A program made the position numbers and the translations under genes. DNA of 8,207 nt, from positions 1 through 8,207 of the forward strand of contig VAXK01000132.1 in NCBI GenBank assembly GCA_005885565.1, read 5' to 3'. The stretch is from Actinomycetota bacterium (lineage in GTDB: Bacteria; Actinomycetota; Thermoleophilia; Gaiellales; Gaiellaceae). How positions within the stretch are numbered: the stretch's first letter is position 1; every line of letters starts with the position of its first letter. The notes under the pieces were generated by a model. That model saw only the letters and a list, made by a program, of their open reading frames with translations. It searched no databases and had not been told where the DNA came from. Shown here one piece after another: positions 1 to 6,122 of the stretch.

Positions 1-249
1 CCGCTCGAGCAGGCCGAGCGCGGGGCGCAGGAGCTCGAGCAAACCGGCGAACGGAACGTGCGCCTCCGAGTCGATCCCCCGAGCCCGGAGCACCCGAAGC
101 CCCGCCGCCTGCTCTTCCGCGTATTCGAGGAGCGCCGTCTTGCCGATCCCGGGCTCGCCGACGAGCGCGAGGACGGCACTACGGCCGGAGCGCGCGGTCG
201 CCAGGACGCGGTCGAGCTCCTGCCGCTCTCGCTCACGGCCTAGGAGCAT
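1..249 (-). CDS. AAA ATPase / LuxR-type transcriptional regulator, N-terminal part (partial)
   Basis: Only the first 83 codons are in the window; the gene continues past the left edge. The translation opens with MLLGRERERQELDRVL and reaches a Walker A P-loop, GEPGIGKT, at residues 31-38, followed by ALLEYAEEQ and a stretch ending LLELLRPALGLLER. A GRE-x-E start followed by a P-loop near residue 30 is typical of the large ATP-binding regulators (MalT/AfsR/LuxR-like) that usually carry a C-terminal LuxR helix-turn-helix; that part cannot be seen here. I chose the ATG at 249 because the ATG at 253 is in another frame. A weak AGGA lies about 8 nt upstream. The gene is divergent from the methyltransferase operon, so it may regulate that operon, but this is inference from position only. 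Confidence 0.85.
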   Translation of the reverse strand, partial: MLLGRERERQELDRVLATARSGRSAVLALVGEPGIGKTALLEYAEEQAAGLRVLRARGIDSEAHVPFAGLLELLRPALGLLER

Positions 250-377
250 GCATCCGATCCTAGTAGGCCCCGATACGAGCGGGTAGGCGCGGCCCGGAAG
301 ACTAGGTGGCCCCAGGACGCGATCGACGGGCTCGTCGGCCTAGCGTCGAAGGCGCAATCGACGCAAGGAGGCAGACG
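250..377. promoter_or_regulatory. Divergent intergenic region with CTAG motifs
   Basis: This 128-bp gap separates the minus-strand regulator from the plus-strand methyltransferase operon and must hold promoters for both, but I see no convincing -35/-10 pair. It contains CTAG at 260-263, 302-305 and 340-343, with a fourth at 240-243 just inside the regulator gene. The one at 260 sits in CCTAGTAGG, an imperfect inverted repeat. CTAG is usually scarce in bacterial DNA, so the clustering could mark operator sites. No RNA gene or small coding frame is evident. Confidence 0.4.
365..371 (+). promoter_or_regulatory. Shine-Dalgarno site of the methyltransferase gene
   Basis: AAGGAGG lies 6 nt before the ATG at 378. 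It is one of the strongest ribosome binding sites in the window and fixes the methyltransferase start at 378 rather than at the in-frame upstream ATG at 306, whose extra 24 residues look like non-coding sequence. Confidence 0.85.
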
Positions 378-1457
378 ATGACCGCAATCGAAGAGCCGGT
401 CGCCATCGACGGTGCGAAGCTCGAGGAGTTCGTGTTCCGGGCGGTGGACGAGGTGGGGGCGACGCTGAACGCGGCGCTCGTCGTGATGGGCGACAAGCTC
501 GGCCTCTACCGCGAGCTCGCCGGCGCAGGCCCGCTCACACCGGCGGAGCTCGCCGAGCGAACCGGGACGGCCGAGCGGTACGTCCGCGAATGGCTGAACG
601 CGCAGGCGGCGGGCGGCTACGTCGAGTACGACCCCGCGAGCGGCCGCTACTCGCTGCCGCCCGAGCAGGCGCTCGCCCTGACCGATTCGGACAGTCCGGC
701 CTACCTGCCCGGGTTCTTCCAGATCGCGCTCGGCTCGGTCCTGGACTCGCCGAAGATCGTCGAGGCGGCCCGCGAGGGCGACGGCTTCGGCTGGCACCAG
801 CACGTCCACGACGTGCACGAGGGCTGCGAGCGGTTCTTCCGGCCGGGCTACAACGCCAACCTGATCTCCAGCTGGCTGCCGGCGCTTAACGGCGTCGTCG
901 AGAAGCTCGAGCGCGGCGCGGTCGTCGCCGACGTCGGCTGCGGCCACGGCTCGTCGACGATACTGATGGCCAAGGCGTACCCGAGCTCGACGTTCGTCGG
1001 CTCGGACTACCACGAGGGATCGATCGCGACGGCGCGGGAGCGGGCGGAGGAGGCCGGCGTCGCCGACCGCGTCCGGTTCGAGCTTGCGCCCGCGGCGGCG
1101 TACAGTGGCGAGGGCTACGACCTCGTGACGATGTTCGACTGCCTGCACGACATGGGGGATCCGGCCGGCGCCGCTCGGCATGTCCGCGGCACCCTCGCGC
1201 CGGACGGAACGTGGATGATCGTCGAGCCCATGGCCGGTGACCGCGTCGAGGACAACCTGAACCCGGTCGGCCGGGCCTACTACGGCTTCTCGACGCTCCT
1301 CTGCACGCCGGCGTCCCTGTCGCAGGAGGTCGGGCTCGCGCTCGGCGCGCAGGCGGGCGAGGCCCGGATCCGGGACGTCGTCACCTCCGGCGGCTTCACG
1401 CGATTCCGCAGGGCGGCCGAGACGCCGTTCAACCTCGTGTTCGAGGCGAGGCCCTGA
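378..1457 (+). CDS. SAM-dependent methyltransferase with N-terminal winged-helix domain (Rv2258c-like)
   Basis: The 359-residue protein has two parts. Residues about 20-95 form a winged-helix/dimerisation domain (LGLYRELAGAGPLTPAELAE, then RYVREWLNAQAAGGYVEY), as in small-molecule O-methyltransferases and the Rv2258c type. Residues about 170-290 form a Rossmann-fold SAM domain: motif I VADVGCGHG at 183-191, the acidic residue ending strand 2 at D210 (VGSD), and DLVTMFDCLHDM at 248-259, where a catalytic or structural acid-His pair commonly lies. The C-terminus (GFTRFRRAAETPFNLVFEARP region) is that of the family and length is normal. The substrate cannot be read from sequence; small molecule or lipid is likely. 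It is the first gene of the apparent operon, followed 2 nt later by the NTF2-like gene. A protein methyltransferase is less likely. Confidence 0.9.
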   Translation: MTAIEEPVAIDGAKLEEFVFRAVDEVGATLNAALVVMGDKLGLYRELAGAGPLTPAELAERTGTAERYVREWLNAQAAGGYVEYDPASGRYSLPPEQALALTDSDSPAYLPGFFQIALGSVLDSPKIVEAAREGDGFGWHQHVHDVHEGCERFFRPGYNANLISSWLPALNGVVEKLERGAVVADVGCGHGSSTILMAKAYPSSTFVGSDYHEGSIATARERAEEAGVADRVRFELAPAAAYSGEGYDLVTMFDCLHDMGDPAGAARHVRGTLAPDGTWMIVEPMAGDRVEDNLNPVGRAYYGFSTLLCTPASLSQEVGLALGAQAGEARIRDVVTSGGFTRFRRAAETPFNLVFEARP

Positions 1458-1459
1458 CG

Positions 1460-1663
1460 GTGCCGGCAACGGTAGACGTCGAGACGGCGCGCTCCATCGA
1501 GCGCGCCGTCCTCGACTACTACCAGGGCTGGTTCGACGCCGATCCGGCGCGCATGGACGTCGCGAGCGTCACCGTCCAGGGCGGGCCGTATTACGAATAC
1601 CTCCATCTCGTGCGGACGAGCGCCGGGTGGAAGATCGCGAACGCGCTGTGGCGGTCGAGGTAG
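1460..1663 (+). CDS. NTF2-like / putative lumazine-binding protein, internally shortened
   Basis: The 67-residue product starts at GTG 1460, two bases after the methyltransferase stop. Its N-terminal half (ERAVLDYYQGWFDADPARM) and C-terminal half (YYEYLHLVRTSAGWKIANALW) match the two ends of the putative lumazine-binding branch of the NTF2-like superfamily. Members of that family are usually about 115-130 residues and form a cone-shaped alpha+beta fold with a ligand pocket. Here M32 joins directly to DVASVTV, so about 60 residues (helices and first strands) are missing, in frame. The product probably cannot fold normally. It may be a decaying gene, or the sequence may be misassembled. Its end overlaps the start of the hydrolase-glycosyltransferase gene. 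A strong 17-bp inverted repeat sits inside its 5' end (1478-1516). Confidence 0.7.
   Translation: MPATVDVETARSIERAVLDYYQGWFDADPARMDVASVTVQGGPYYEYLHLVRTSAGWKIANALWRSR
1478..1516 (+). repeat. Near-perfect 17-bp inverted repeat (hairpin) in the NTF2-like gene
   Basis: GTCGAGACGGCGCGCTC at 1478-1494 pairs with 1499-1516 (GAGCGCGCCGTCCTCGAC), leaving a CATC loop at 1495-1498 and one bulged C at 1511. Twelve pairs next to the loop are uninterrupted and mostly G-C. It lies 15 nt after the GTG start codon, inside coding sequence, and is not followed by a T run, so it is not an intrinsic terminator. It could slow ribosomes or polymerase, or cause deletion and sequencing errors nearby. Confidence 0.75.
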
Positions 1664-3780
1664 GAGCAACCGCTCCCCGCGAGCAGACGCGTGCGCGCTA
1701 TCCGGAGCGCGACGGCTACGTCGAGCGCGACGGCGTCCGCGTCTTCTACGAGGTGTATGGCACGGGCGAGCCGACGGTCCTGCTCCTCCCGACCTGGTCG
1801 ATCATCCATTCGCGCTGCTGGAAGATGCAGATCCCGTACCTGGCGCGTCACTGCCGGGTCGTCACGTTCGACGGGCGCGGCAACGGCCGCTCCGACCGGC
1901 CGGAGGAGCCCGAGGCGTACGCCGAGAGGGAGTTCGCAGCCGACGCGCTGGCCGTCCTCGACGCGACCGAGACGGAGAGCGCGTTCGTCGTCGGATTCTC
2001 GATGGGCGCGCAGCGGGGGCTGCTGCTCGCAGCCGAGCGTCCGGAGCGTGTCGAGGGCATCGTCTTCATCGGCCCGGCGGTGCCGCTCGGCACGCAGACG
2101 CACCGTGCGCAGGCGCTGCGCACGTTCGACGAGGCGCTCGACGTATACGAGGGCTGGGCGAAGTACAACCGCAACTACTGGCTGGAGAACTACCTCGACT
2201 TCCTGGAGTTCTTCTTCTCGCAGGTCTTTACCGAGCCGCACTCCACGAAGCAGATCGAGGACTGCGTCGGATGGGGGCTCGAGACGACGCCCGAAACGCT
2301 CGTCGCGACGCAGCTGGCATCGGGCGTCGACGGCGATGCCGTGCGGAGGCTCGCGGCGCGGATCCACTGTCCCGTGCTCGTGATCCACGGGAGCGAGGAC
2401 GCAGTCCGCTCGCACGAGTCGGGCGCGGCGTTCGCGGAGCTGATCGGCGGCACGCTCGTCACGCTCGACGGCTCTGGCCACGCGCCGCACGCGCGCGACC
2501 CGGTCGAGGTAAACCTGCTCCTGCGCGACTTCGCCTGCCCGCAGGGGCCATCGCGCCGCTGGGTGCGTGGCCGCTCGCGCCGCAAGCGGGCGCTCTACGT
2601 CTCGTCACCGATCGGGCTCGGGCACGCGCGTCGGGACCTCGCGATCGCGCAGGAGCTGCATGGTCTCGTCCCCGACCTCGAGATCGACTGGCTCGCGCAG
2701 CACCCCGTGACGGCGGTGCTCGAGGCCGAAGGCGAGCGGATCCACCCGGCGAGCGCCGAGCTCGCGAACGAGTCGACCCACATCGAGTCCGAGTGCGCCG
2801 AGCACGACCTGCACGCTTTCCAGGCGATCCGCCGGATGGACGAGATCCTGCTCGCCAACTTCATGCTCTTCGACGAGATCGCCGCCGAGACTCCGTACGA
2901 CCTCTGGATCGGCGACGAGGCCTGGGAGGTCGACTACTACCTGCACGAGAACCCGGAGCGGAAGCGGGCGGCGTACGTCTGGCTCACGGACTTCGTCGGC
3001 TGGCTGCCCATGCCCGACGGCGGCGAGCGCGAGGCGTTCGTGACCGCGGACTACAACGCGGAGATGATCGAGCACATCGCGCGGTTTCCGCGGATCCGCG
3101 ACCGTGCGATCTTCGTCGGCGACGCCGAGGACGTCGTGGCGGACGCCTTCGGCCCCGAGCTGCCGCTGATCCGCGACTGGACGGAGGAGCACTACAGCTT
3201 CGCGGGCTACGTGACCGGCTTCGAGCCGGCCGACTTCGCCGATCGCGAGGCGCTGCGGGCCCAGCTCGGCTACGCGCCGGACGAGCGCGTTTGCATCGTG
3301 ACCGTCGGCGGCTCGGGCGTCGGCGGAGACCTGCTCCGGCGGGTGATCGCGGCGTTTCCGGAGGCGAAGCGGCTCGTCCCGGAGCTGCGGATGGTGGTCG
3401 TCGCCGGGCCGCGGATCGATCCTGCGTCGCTGCCCGTCCACGACGGGCTCGAGGTCCGCGCCTACGTCCACGAGCTGTACCGCCATCTCGCGGCGTGCGA
3501 CCTCGCGATCGTCCAGGGAGGCCTGACGACGTCGATGGAGCTGACCGCCAACCGGCGGCCGTTCCTCTACTTCCCGCTCCGGCACCACTTCGAGCAGAGC
3601 TTCCACGTCCGTCATCGCCTCGACCGGTACGGCGCCGGCCGGCGCATGGACTTCGAGCTGGACGGGCCGAGCGAGATCGCGGAGGCGATCGCGAGCGAGA
3701 TCGGCCGCGACGTCGACTACCGGCCGGTCGAGACGGACGGGGCCGCGCGCGCGGCGGCTCTGATTGCCCAATTGCTCTAG
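1627..3780 (+). CDS. Alpha/beta hydrolase fused to a GT-B glycosyltransferase-like domain
   Basis: One continuous 717-residue frame encodes two enzymes. Residues about 28-310 are an alpha/beta hydrolase: oxyanion-region strand TVLLLPTWS, nucleophile elbow GFSMG with Ser125, acid Asp258 in VIHGSEDA, and His285 in GSGHAPH complete a visible Ser-Asp-His triad. After a basic linker (about 310-322), residues 323-717 look like a GT-B glycosyltransferase of the MurG/UGT type: YVSSPIGLGH (His333) opens the acceptor domain; TVGGSGVGG at 559-567 and QGGLTTSMEL with Glu638 and HFEQ at 654-657 form the nucleotide-sugar site. No signal peptide or membrane helix is seen, so it is probably cytoplasmic. Substrates are unknown. 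The GTG at 1627 has a weak GGACGAG upstream; GTG 1648 is an equally possible start (7 residues shorter). Either start overlaps the NTF2-like gene, suggesting translational coupling. Confidence 0.85.
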   Translation: MEDRERAVAVEVGATAPREQTRARYPERDGYVERDGVRVFYEVYGTGEPTVLLLPTWSIIHSRCWKMQIPYLARHCRVVTFDGRGNGRSDRPEEPEAYAEREFAADALAVLDATETESAFVVGFSMGAQRGLLLAAERPERVEGIVFIGPAVPLGTQTHRAQALRTFDEALDVYEGWAKYNRNYWLENYLDFLEFFFSQVFTEPHSTKQIEDCVGWGLETTPETLVATQLASGVDGDAVRRLAARIHCPVLVIHGSEDAVRSHESGAAFAELIGGTLVTLDGSGHAPHARDPVEVNLLLRDFACPQGPSRRWVRGRSRRKRALYVSSPIGLGHARRDLAIAQELHGLVPDLEIDWLAQHPVTAVLEAEGERIHPASAELANESTHIESECAEHDLHAFQAIRRMDEILLANFMLFDEIAAETPYDLWIGDEAWEVDYYLHENPERKRAAYVWLTDFVGWLPMPDGGEREAFVTADYNAEMIEHIARFPRIRDRAIFVGDAEDVVADAFGPELPLIRDWTEEHYSFAGYVTGFEPADFADREALRAQLGYAPDERVCIVTVGGSGVGGDLLRRVIAAFPEAKRLVPELRMVVVAGPRIDPASLPVHDGLEVRAYVHELYRHLAACDLAIVQGGLTTSMELTANRRPFLYFPLRHHFEQSFHVRHRLDRYGAGRRMDFELDGPSEIAEAIASEIGRDVDYRPVETDGAARAAALIAQLL

Positions 3781-3790
3781 TCTCCGCACG

Positions 3791-4609
3791 ATGGCCACGC
3801 CCGAGGTGACGGAGGCCGCGGCTACCGGTCGCGAGGCGTACACCGGCGTCCTCCGCTACTACGAGCTGGCGAAGAAGCAGGAATGGCAGGTCCGCGACCT
3901 TCCGTGGGGCGAAGTGCCGCCGATCCCGGAGACGACGAAGGGGACGCCGCAGAAGCGCGCGCGCCGGCTCGACGTCTGGCGCTCGGTCGTGACGCAGCAG
4001 CTCCAGGCTGACGAGCTCGCGTGCGAGATGTCCTCGCAGCTCCTGAACATCGCGCCCGACCCCGAGGCGAAGCTCTACTACTCGACGATGGTGCAGGACG
4101 AGTCGCGCCACACCGAGGCGTGGCTGAAGCTCGCTTCGGAGGCGGGCGGGACGACCGAGCGCGACCCGCACCTCGACACGCTCGCGCACCAGGTGCTCGA
4201 GGCGGACACGCTCGAGGAGAAGGTCTTCATGATGCAGGTCTTCTACGAGCGGCTGATCATCGGGCGCTTCCGGCTGATCGCGCGCTCGTCGCGGGGGACG
4301 GTGCTCGAGGACCTCTGCAACCGGCTCACCGTGGACGACGGCATCCATCACGGCGCGGGGATGGCCTACGAGCGCGTCCTGCTCGAGGCGGCCTCGGAGA
4401 AGACGAAGCGCGTCCTCGTCGAGGCGGCCAACCGGCTGCTCCCGGTCTTCGTCGCGCACGCGCTCTGGCGGCCGCGCGAGCGGGCGTGGATCGGCCGGGC
4501 GATGGAGGCACGCGACATGGAGCGGCTGCGCGAGGACATCGAGCTCGGCGTCCGCCTCGCCGGCTCGCTCGGGGTCGACGTCGGTCAGATAGAGCTTCCT
4601 GTCAGGTAG
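3791..4609 (+). CDS. Ferritin-like diiron-domain protein
   Basis: The 272-residue protein is largely helical with carboxylate/histidine motifs of a four-helix-bundle diiron site. Candidate ligands are Glu75 (QADELACE), Glu104 and His107 (DESRH, an ExxH motif), Glu153 (FYERLI) and Asp183/His186 (DDGIHH, a DxxH in place of the usual second ExxH). This arrangement is like ferritin-like oxidases and ribonucleotide-reductase-R2-like proteins; a small-molecule oxygenase or oxidase role is more likely than iron storage, but the substrate is unknown. The start is ATG 3791, 10 nt after the upstream stop; no good Shine-Dalgarno is visible, so reinitiation from the upstream gene is likely. Its stop codon abuts the folD start. 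An AurF-like N-oxygenase is one alternative. Confidence 0.75.
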   Translation: MATPEVTEAAATGREAYTGVLRYYELAKKQEWQVRDLPWGEVPPIPETTKGTPQKRARRLDVWRSVVTQQLQADELACEMSSQLLNIAPDPEAKLYYSTMVQDESRHTEAWLKLASEAGGTTERDPHLDTLAHQVLEADTLEEKVFMMQVFYERLIIGRFRLIARSSRGTVLEDLCNRLTVDDGIHHGAGMAYERVLLEAASEKTKRVLVEAANRLLPVFVAHALWRPRERAWIGRAMEARDMERLREDIELGVRLAGSLGVDVGQIELPVR

Positions 4610-5461
4610 ATGACGGCGACCTCGATGGACGGGCGCGCGCTCGCCGCGAAGGTGCGCGCTGCGGTGAAGGACGAGGTGGCGGAGCTCGGCGAGCTCGGCC
4701 TCGCCACCGTCCTCGTCGGGGACGATCCCGCCTCGCACCTCTACATCACGCGCAAGCACGAGGCGGCGCAGGAGGTGGGAATCAGGACGATCGACCACCG
4801 GCTCCCGGCGGAGACCTCCGAGGACGAGGTGCTCGAGCTCCTCCGCGGCTTGAACGTGAACGACGAGGTGGACGGCATCCTGCCGCAGCTGCCGATGCCC
4901 GGCATCGACGAGGCGCGGATCATCCGCGCGGTCGACCCGGTCAAGGACGTGGACGGCTTCCACCCTCTGAACGCGGGCCAGCTCTACCTGGGGCGGCCCA
5001 CGCTCGTTCCGGCGACGCCGACCGGGATCCTCGCGCTCCTCGCGGAGTATGCGATCCCGCTCGACGGGGCGCGGGCGGTCGTGGTGGGGCGGAGCGACAT
5101 CGTCGGCAAGCCGGTCGCCCACCTGCTCCTCCAGGCGAACGCAACCGTGACGATTTGCCACTCGCACACGGACGACCTGGCGCGGCAGACGCTCGACGCG
5201 GACGTCCTCGTGGTCGCGGCCGGGATCGCGGGACTCGTCGATCCGGACATGGTCAAGCAGGGCGCCGCCGTGGTCGACGTGGGCCAGAACCGCACGGAAG
5301 CGGGCCTCGTGGGCGACGTCGATCCGGGCGTGGCCGAGCGGGCCGCGTTCCTCACGCCCGTGCCCGGAGGGGTCGGGCCGATGACGATCGCGATGCTGCT
5401 CCGCAACACGGTTCTGGCCGCTCGCTATCGCCGCGGCGCGCTTGCGTTCCCGCGGGTGTGA
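4610..5461 (+). CDS. folD: FolD, bifunctional methylenetetrahydrofolate dehydrogenase / cyclohydrolase
   Basis: FolD interconverts 5,10-methylene-THF and 10-formyl-THF with NADP, supplying one-carbon units for purines and formyl-Met-tRNA. The 283-residue length is standard. Visible family motifs are SHLYITRKHEA with Tyr45 and the catalytic Lys49, LPQLPMP with Gln93, the signature PVKDVDGFHP at 110-119 (Asp113), the nucleotide-binding VVVGRSDIVGKPVA at 157-170, and the C-terminal signature PVPGGVGPMTIAMLLRNT at 250-267. The usual PCTPxG reads PATPTG here. ATG 4610 follows the ferritin-like stop TAG with no gap, which implies coupling. ATG 4625 is an alternative start. The upstream neighbours do not belong to folate metabolism, although the methyltransferase draws on the one-carbon pool indirectly. 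Confidence 0.97.
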   Translation: MTATSMDGRALAAKVRAAVKDEVAELGELGLATVLVGDDPASHLYITRKHEAAQEVGIRTIDHRLPAETSEDEVLELLRGLNVNDEVDGILPQLPMPGIDEARIIRAVDPVKDVDGFHPLNAGQLYLGRPTLVPATPTGILALLAEYAIPLDGARAVVVGRSDIVGKPVAHLLLQANATVTICHSHTDDLARQTLDADVLVVAAGIAGLVDPDMVKQGAAVVDVGQNRTEAGLVGDVDPGVAERAAFLTPVPGGVGPMTIAMLLRNTVLAARYRRGALAFPRV

Positions 5462-5486
5462 CGCTACTCTCTGGCCGCTTTATCGT
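5458..5486 (+). promoter_or_regulatory. Possible sigma70-type promoter of the cold-shock gene
   Basis: GTGACG at 5458-5463 (4 of 6 matches to TTGACA) and TATCGT at 5481-5486 (4 of 6 matches to TATAAT) are separated by 17 nt. The -35 box overlaps the folD stop codon. Transcription from it would begin near 5493, at the foot of the leader hairpin. This is the best promoter-like pair in the folD-csp gap, but it is weak. Confidence 0.35.
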
Positions 5487-5491
5487 TGGTT

Positions 5492-5516
5492 CGACGGCTC
5501 GGTGCCTGGGCCGTCG
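5492..5516 (+). promoter_or_regulatory. Stem-loop in the folD-csp gap (csp leader hairpin)
   Basis: CGACGGCTC at 5492-5500 pairs with GGGCCGTCG at 5508-5516 (9 pairs, one G-U) around a 7-nt loop. It lies 30 nt after folD and 14 nt before the csp Shine-Dalgarno. It is followed by only TTTC, so it is a poor terminator for folD. A 5' mRNA structure affecting csp stability or temperature response is another reading. Confidence 0.5.
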
Positions 5517-5529
5517 TTTCATGTTGTTG

Positions 5530-5536
5530 AAGGAGG
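5530..5536 (+). promoter_or_regulatory. Shine-Dalgarno site of the cold-shock gene
   Basis: AAGGAGG lies 4 nt before the TTG at 5541. The site, together with the fact that cold-shock proteins begin right at this residue (M-A-Q-G-T-V-K-W-F), decides for the rare TTG start over any in-frame upstream codon. Confidence 0.85.
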
Positions 5537-5540
5537 AAAG

Positions 5541-5747
5541 TTGGCTCAGGGCACCGTGAAGTGGTTTTCGAACGAGAAGGGCTACGGCTTCATCGAGCGC
5601 GAGGGTGGGGAGGACGTCTTCGTCCACTTCTCTGCGATAACGATGGACGGCTACAAGTCGTTGACCGAGGGCCAGAGAGTCGAGTTCGAGGTCGTGCAGG
5701 GCCCCAAGGGCGCGCAGGCCGCGAACGTCCAGGCCGCATCAGGCTAA
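5541..5747 (+). CDS. csp: Cold-shock protein (CspA family, single CSD)
   Basis: This 68-residue protein is a complete cold-shock domain: a five-stranded OB fold that binds single-stranded RNA and DNA and acts as an RNA chaperone in the cytoplasm. RNP1 is KGYGFI at 13-18 and RNP2 is VFVHF at 26-30; GTVKWFSNEKG and the SLTEGQRVEFEV and KGAQAANV segments are standard. The start is TTG, supported by a strong Shine-Dalgarno. It is expressed apart from its neighbours: a hairpin and possible promoter lie upstream and a clear intrinsic terminator lies downstream. Whether it is cold-induced or constitutive cannot be told from sequence. Confidence 0.97.
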   Translation: MAQGTVKWFSNEKGYGFIEREGGEDVFVHFSAITMDGYKSLTEGQRVEFEVVQGPKGAQAANVQAASG

Positions 5748-5770
5748 GAGCTTCCTTTCGGAACCGAACC

Positions 5771-5799
5771 GGGGCCCCGAAAGGGGCCCCTTGTTTGTT
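5771..5799 (+). terminator. Rho-independent terminator after csp
   Basis: GGGGCCCC at 5771-5778 pairs perfectly with GGGGCCCC at 5783-5790 around a GAAA tetraloop, followed by TTGTTTGTT. It ends the csp transcript 24 nt after the stop codon and separates it from the gat genes. Just upstream, 5752-5761 can pair with 5777-5786 and would disrupt this hairpin (see findings). Confidence 0.93.
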
Positions 5800-5837
5800 G
5801 GGGGCGAGTGTGACGGAACTGCGACGATTGGCGAACG

Positions 5838-6122
5838 ATGGCGATCACGAGAGATGACGTTCTGCACGTGGCGCGCCTGGCGCGGCTCGCGCTCCGCGAG
5901 GACGAGATCGAGCGCCTCCAGGGCCAGCTGAACGCGATCCTGGACGCCGTCGGCAAGGTGTCCGAGCTGGACCTAGCCGACGTGCCCCCGACGTCACACC
6001 CTCTGGCGCTCGTGAACGTGTTCGGTCCCGACGAGCCGGCGCCGTCGCTCCCGCTCGAGGACGCGCTGGCGAACGCGCCCGAGCGCGAGGGCGACTTCTT
6101 CCGCGTGCCGGCGGAGGGCTGA
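5838..6122 (+). CDS. gatC: GatC, subunit C of Asp-tRNA(Asn)/Glu-tRNA(Gln) amidotransferase
   Basis: GatC is the small non-catalytic subunit that wraps around GatA and stabilises the GatCAB complex used in indirect Gln-tRNA and Asn-tRNA synthesis. The 94-residue length is normal. Family features include the N-terminal helix ITRDDVLHVARLARLAL, the amphipathic helix GQLNAILDAVGKVSELD, the DVPPTSHPL segment and the C-terminal LANAPEREGDFFRVP. ATG 5838 is the only sensible start, but no Shine-Dalgarno is visible before it. It opens the gat run behind the csp terminator. A 114-nt non-coding gap separates it from gatA, which is long for this operon. Confidence 0.95.
   Translation: MAITRDDVLHVARLARLALREDEIERLQGQLNAILDAVGKVSELDLADVPPTSHPLALVNVFGPDEPAPSLPLEDALANAPEREGDFFRVPAEG

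Noticed and set aside
306..377. N-terminal extension of the methyltransferase to ATG 306
   Set aside because: The strong Shine-Dalgarno at 365-371 and the family N-terminus both point to ATG 378.
240..1469. Long minus-strand frame (409 codons) opposite the methyltransferase
   Set aside because: It is an Arg/Asp/Val-rich low-complexity translation mirroring the real gene's codons; GC-rich DNA leaves such shadow frames open. The plus strand has clear motifs.
2984..5167. 727-codon minus-strand frame across the glycosyltransferase, diiron and folD genes
   Set aside because: It spans three well-recognised plus-strand genes and degenerates into Arg/Ser/Pro repeats; no recognisable domain.
5521..5559. 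12-codon ATG frame overlapping the csp Shine-Dalgarno and start
   Set aside because: No ribosome binding site of its own and no sign of selection; probably chance, although it could interfere with csp initiation.
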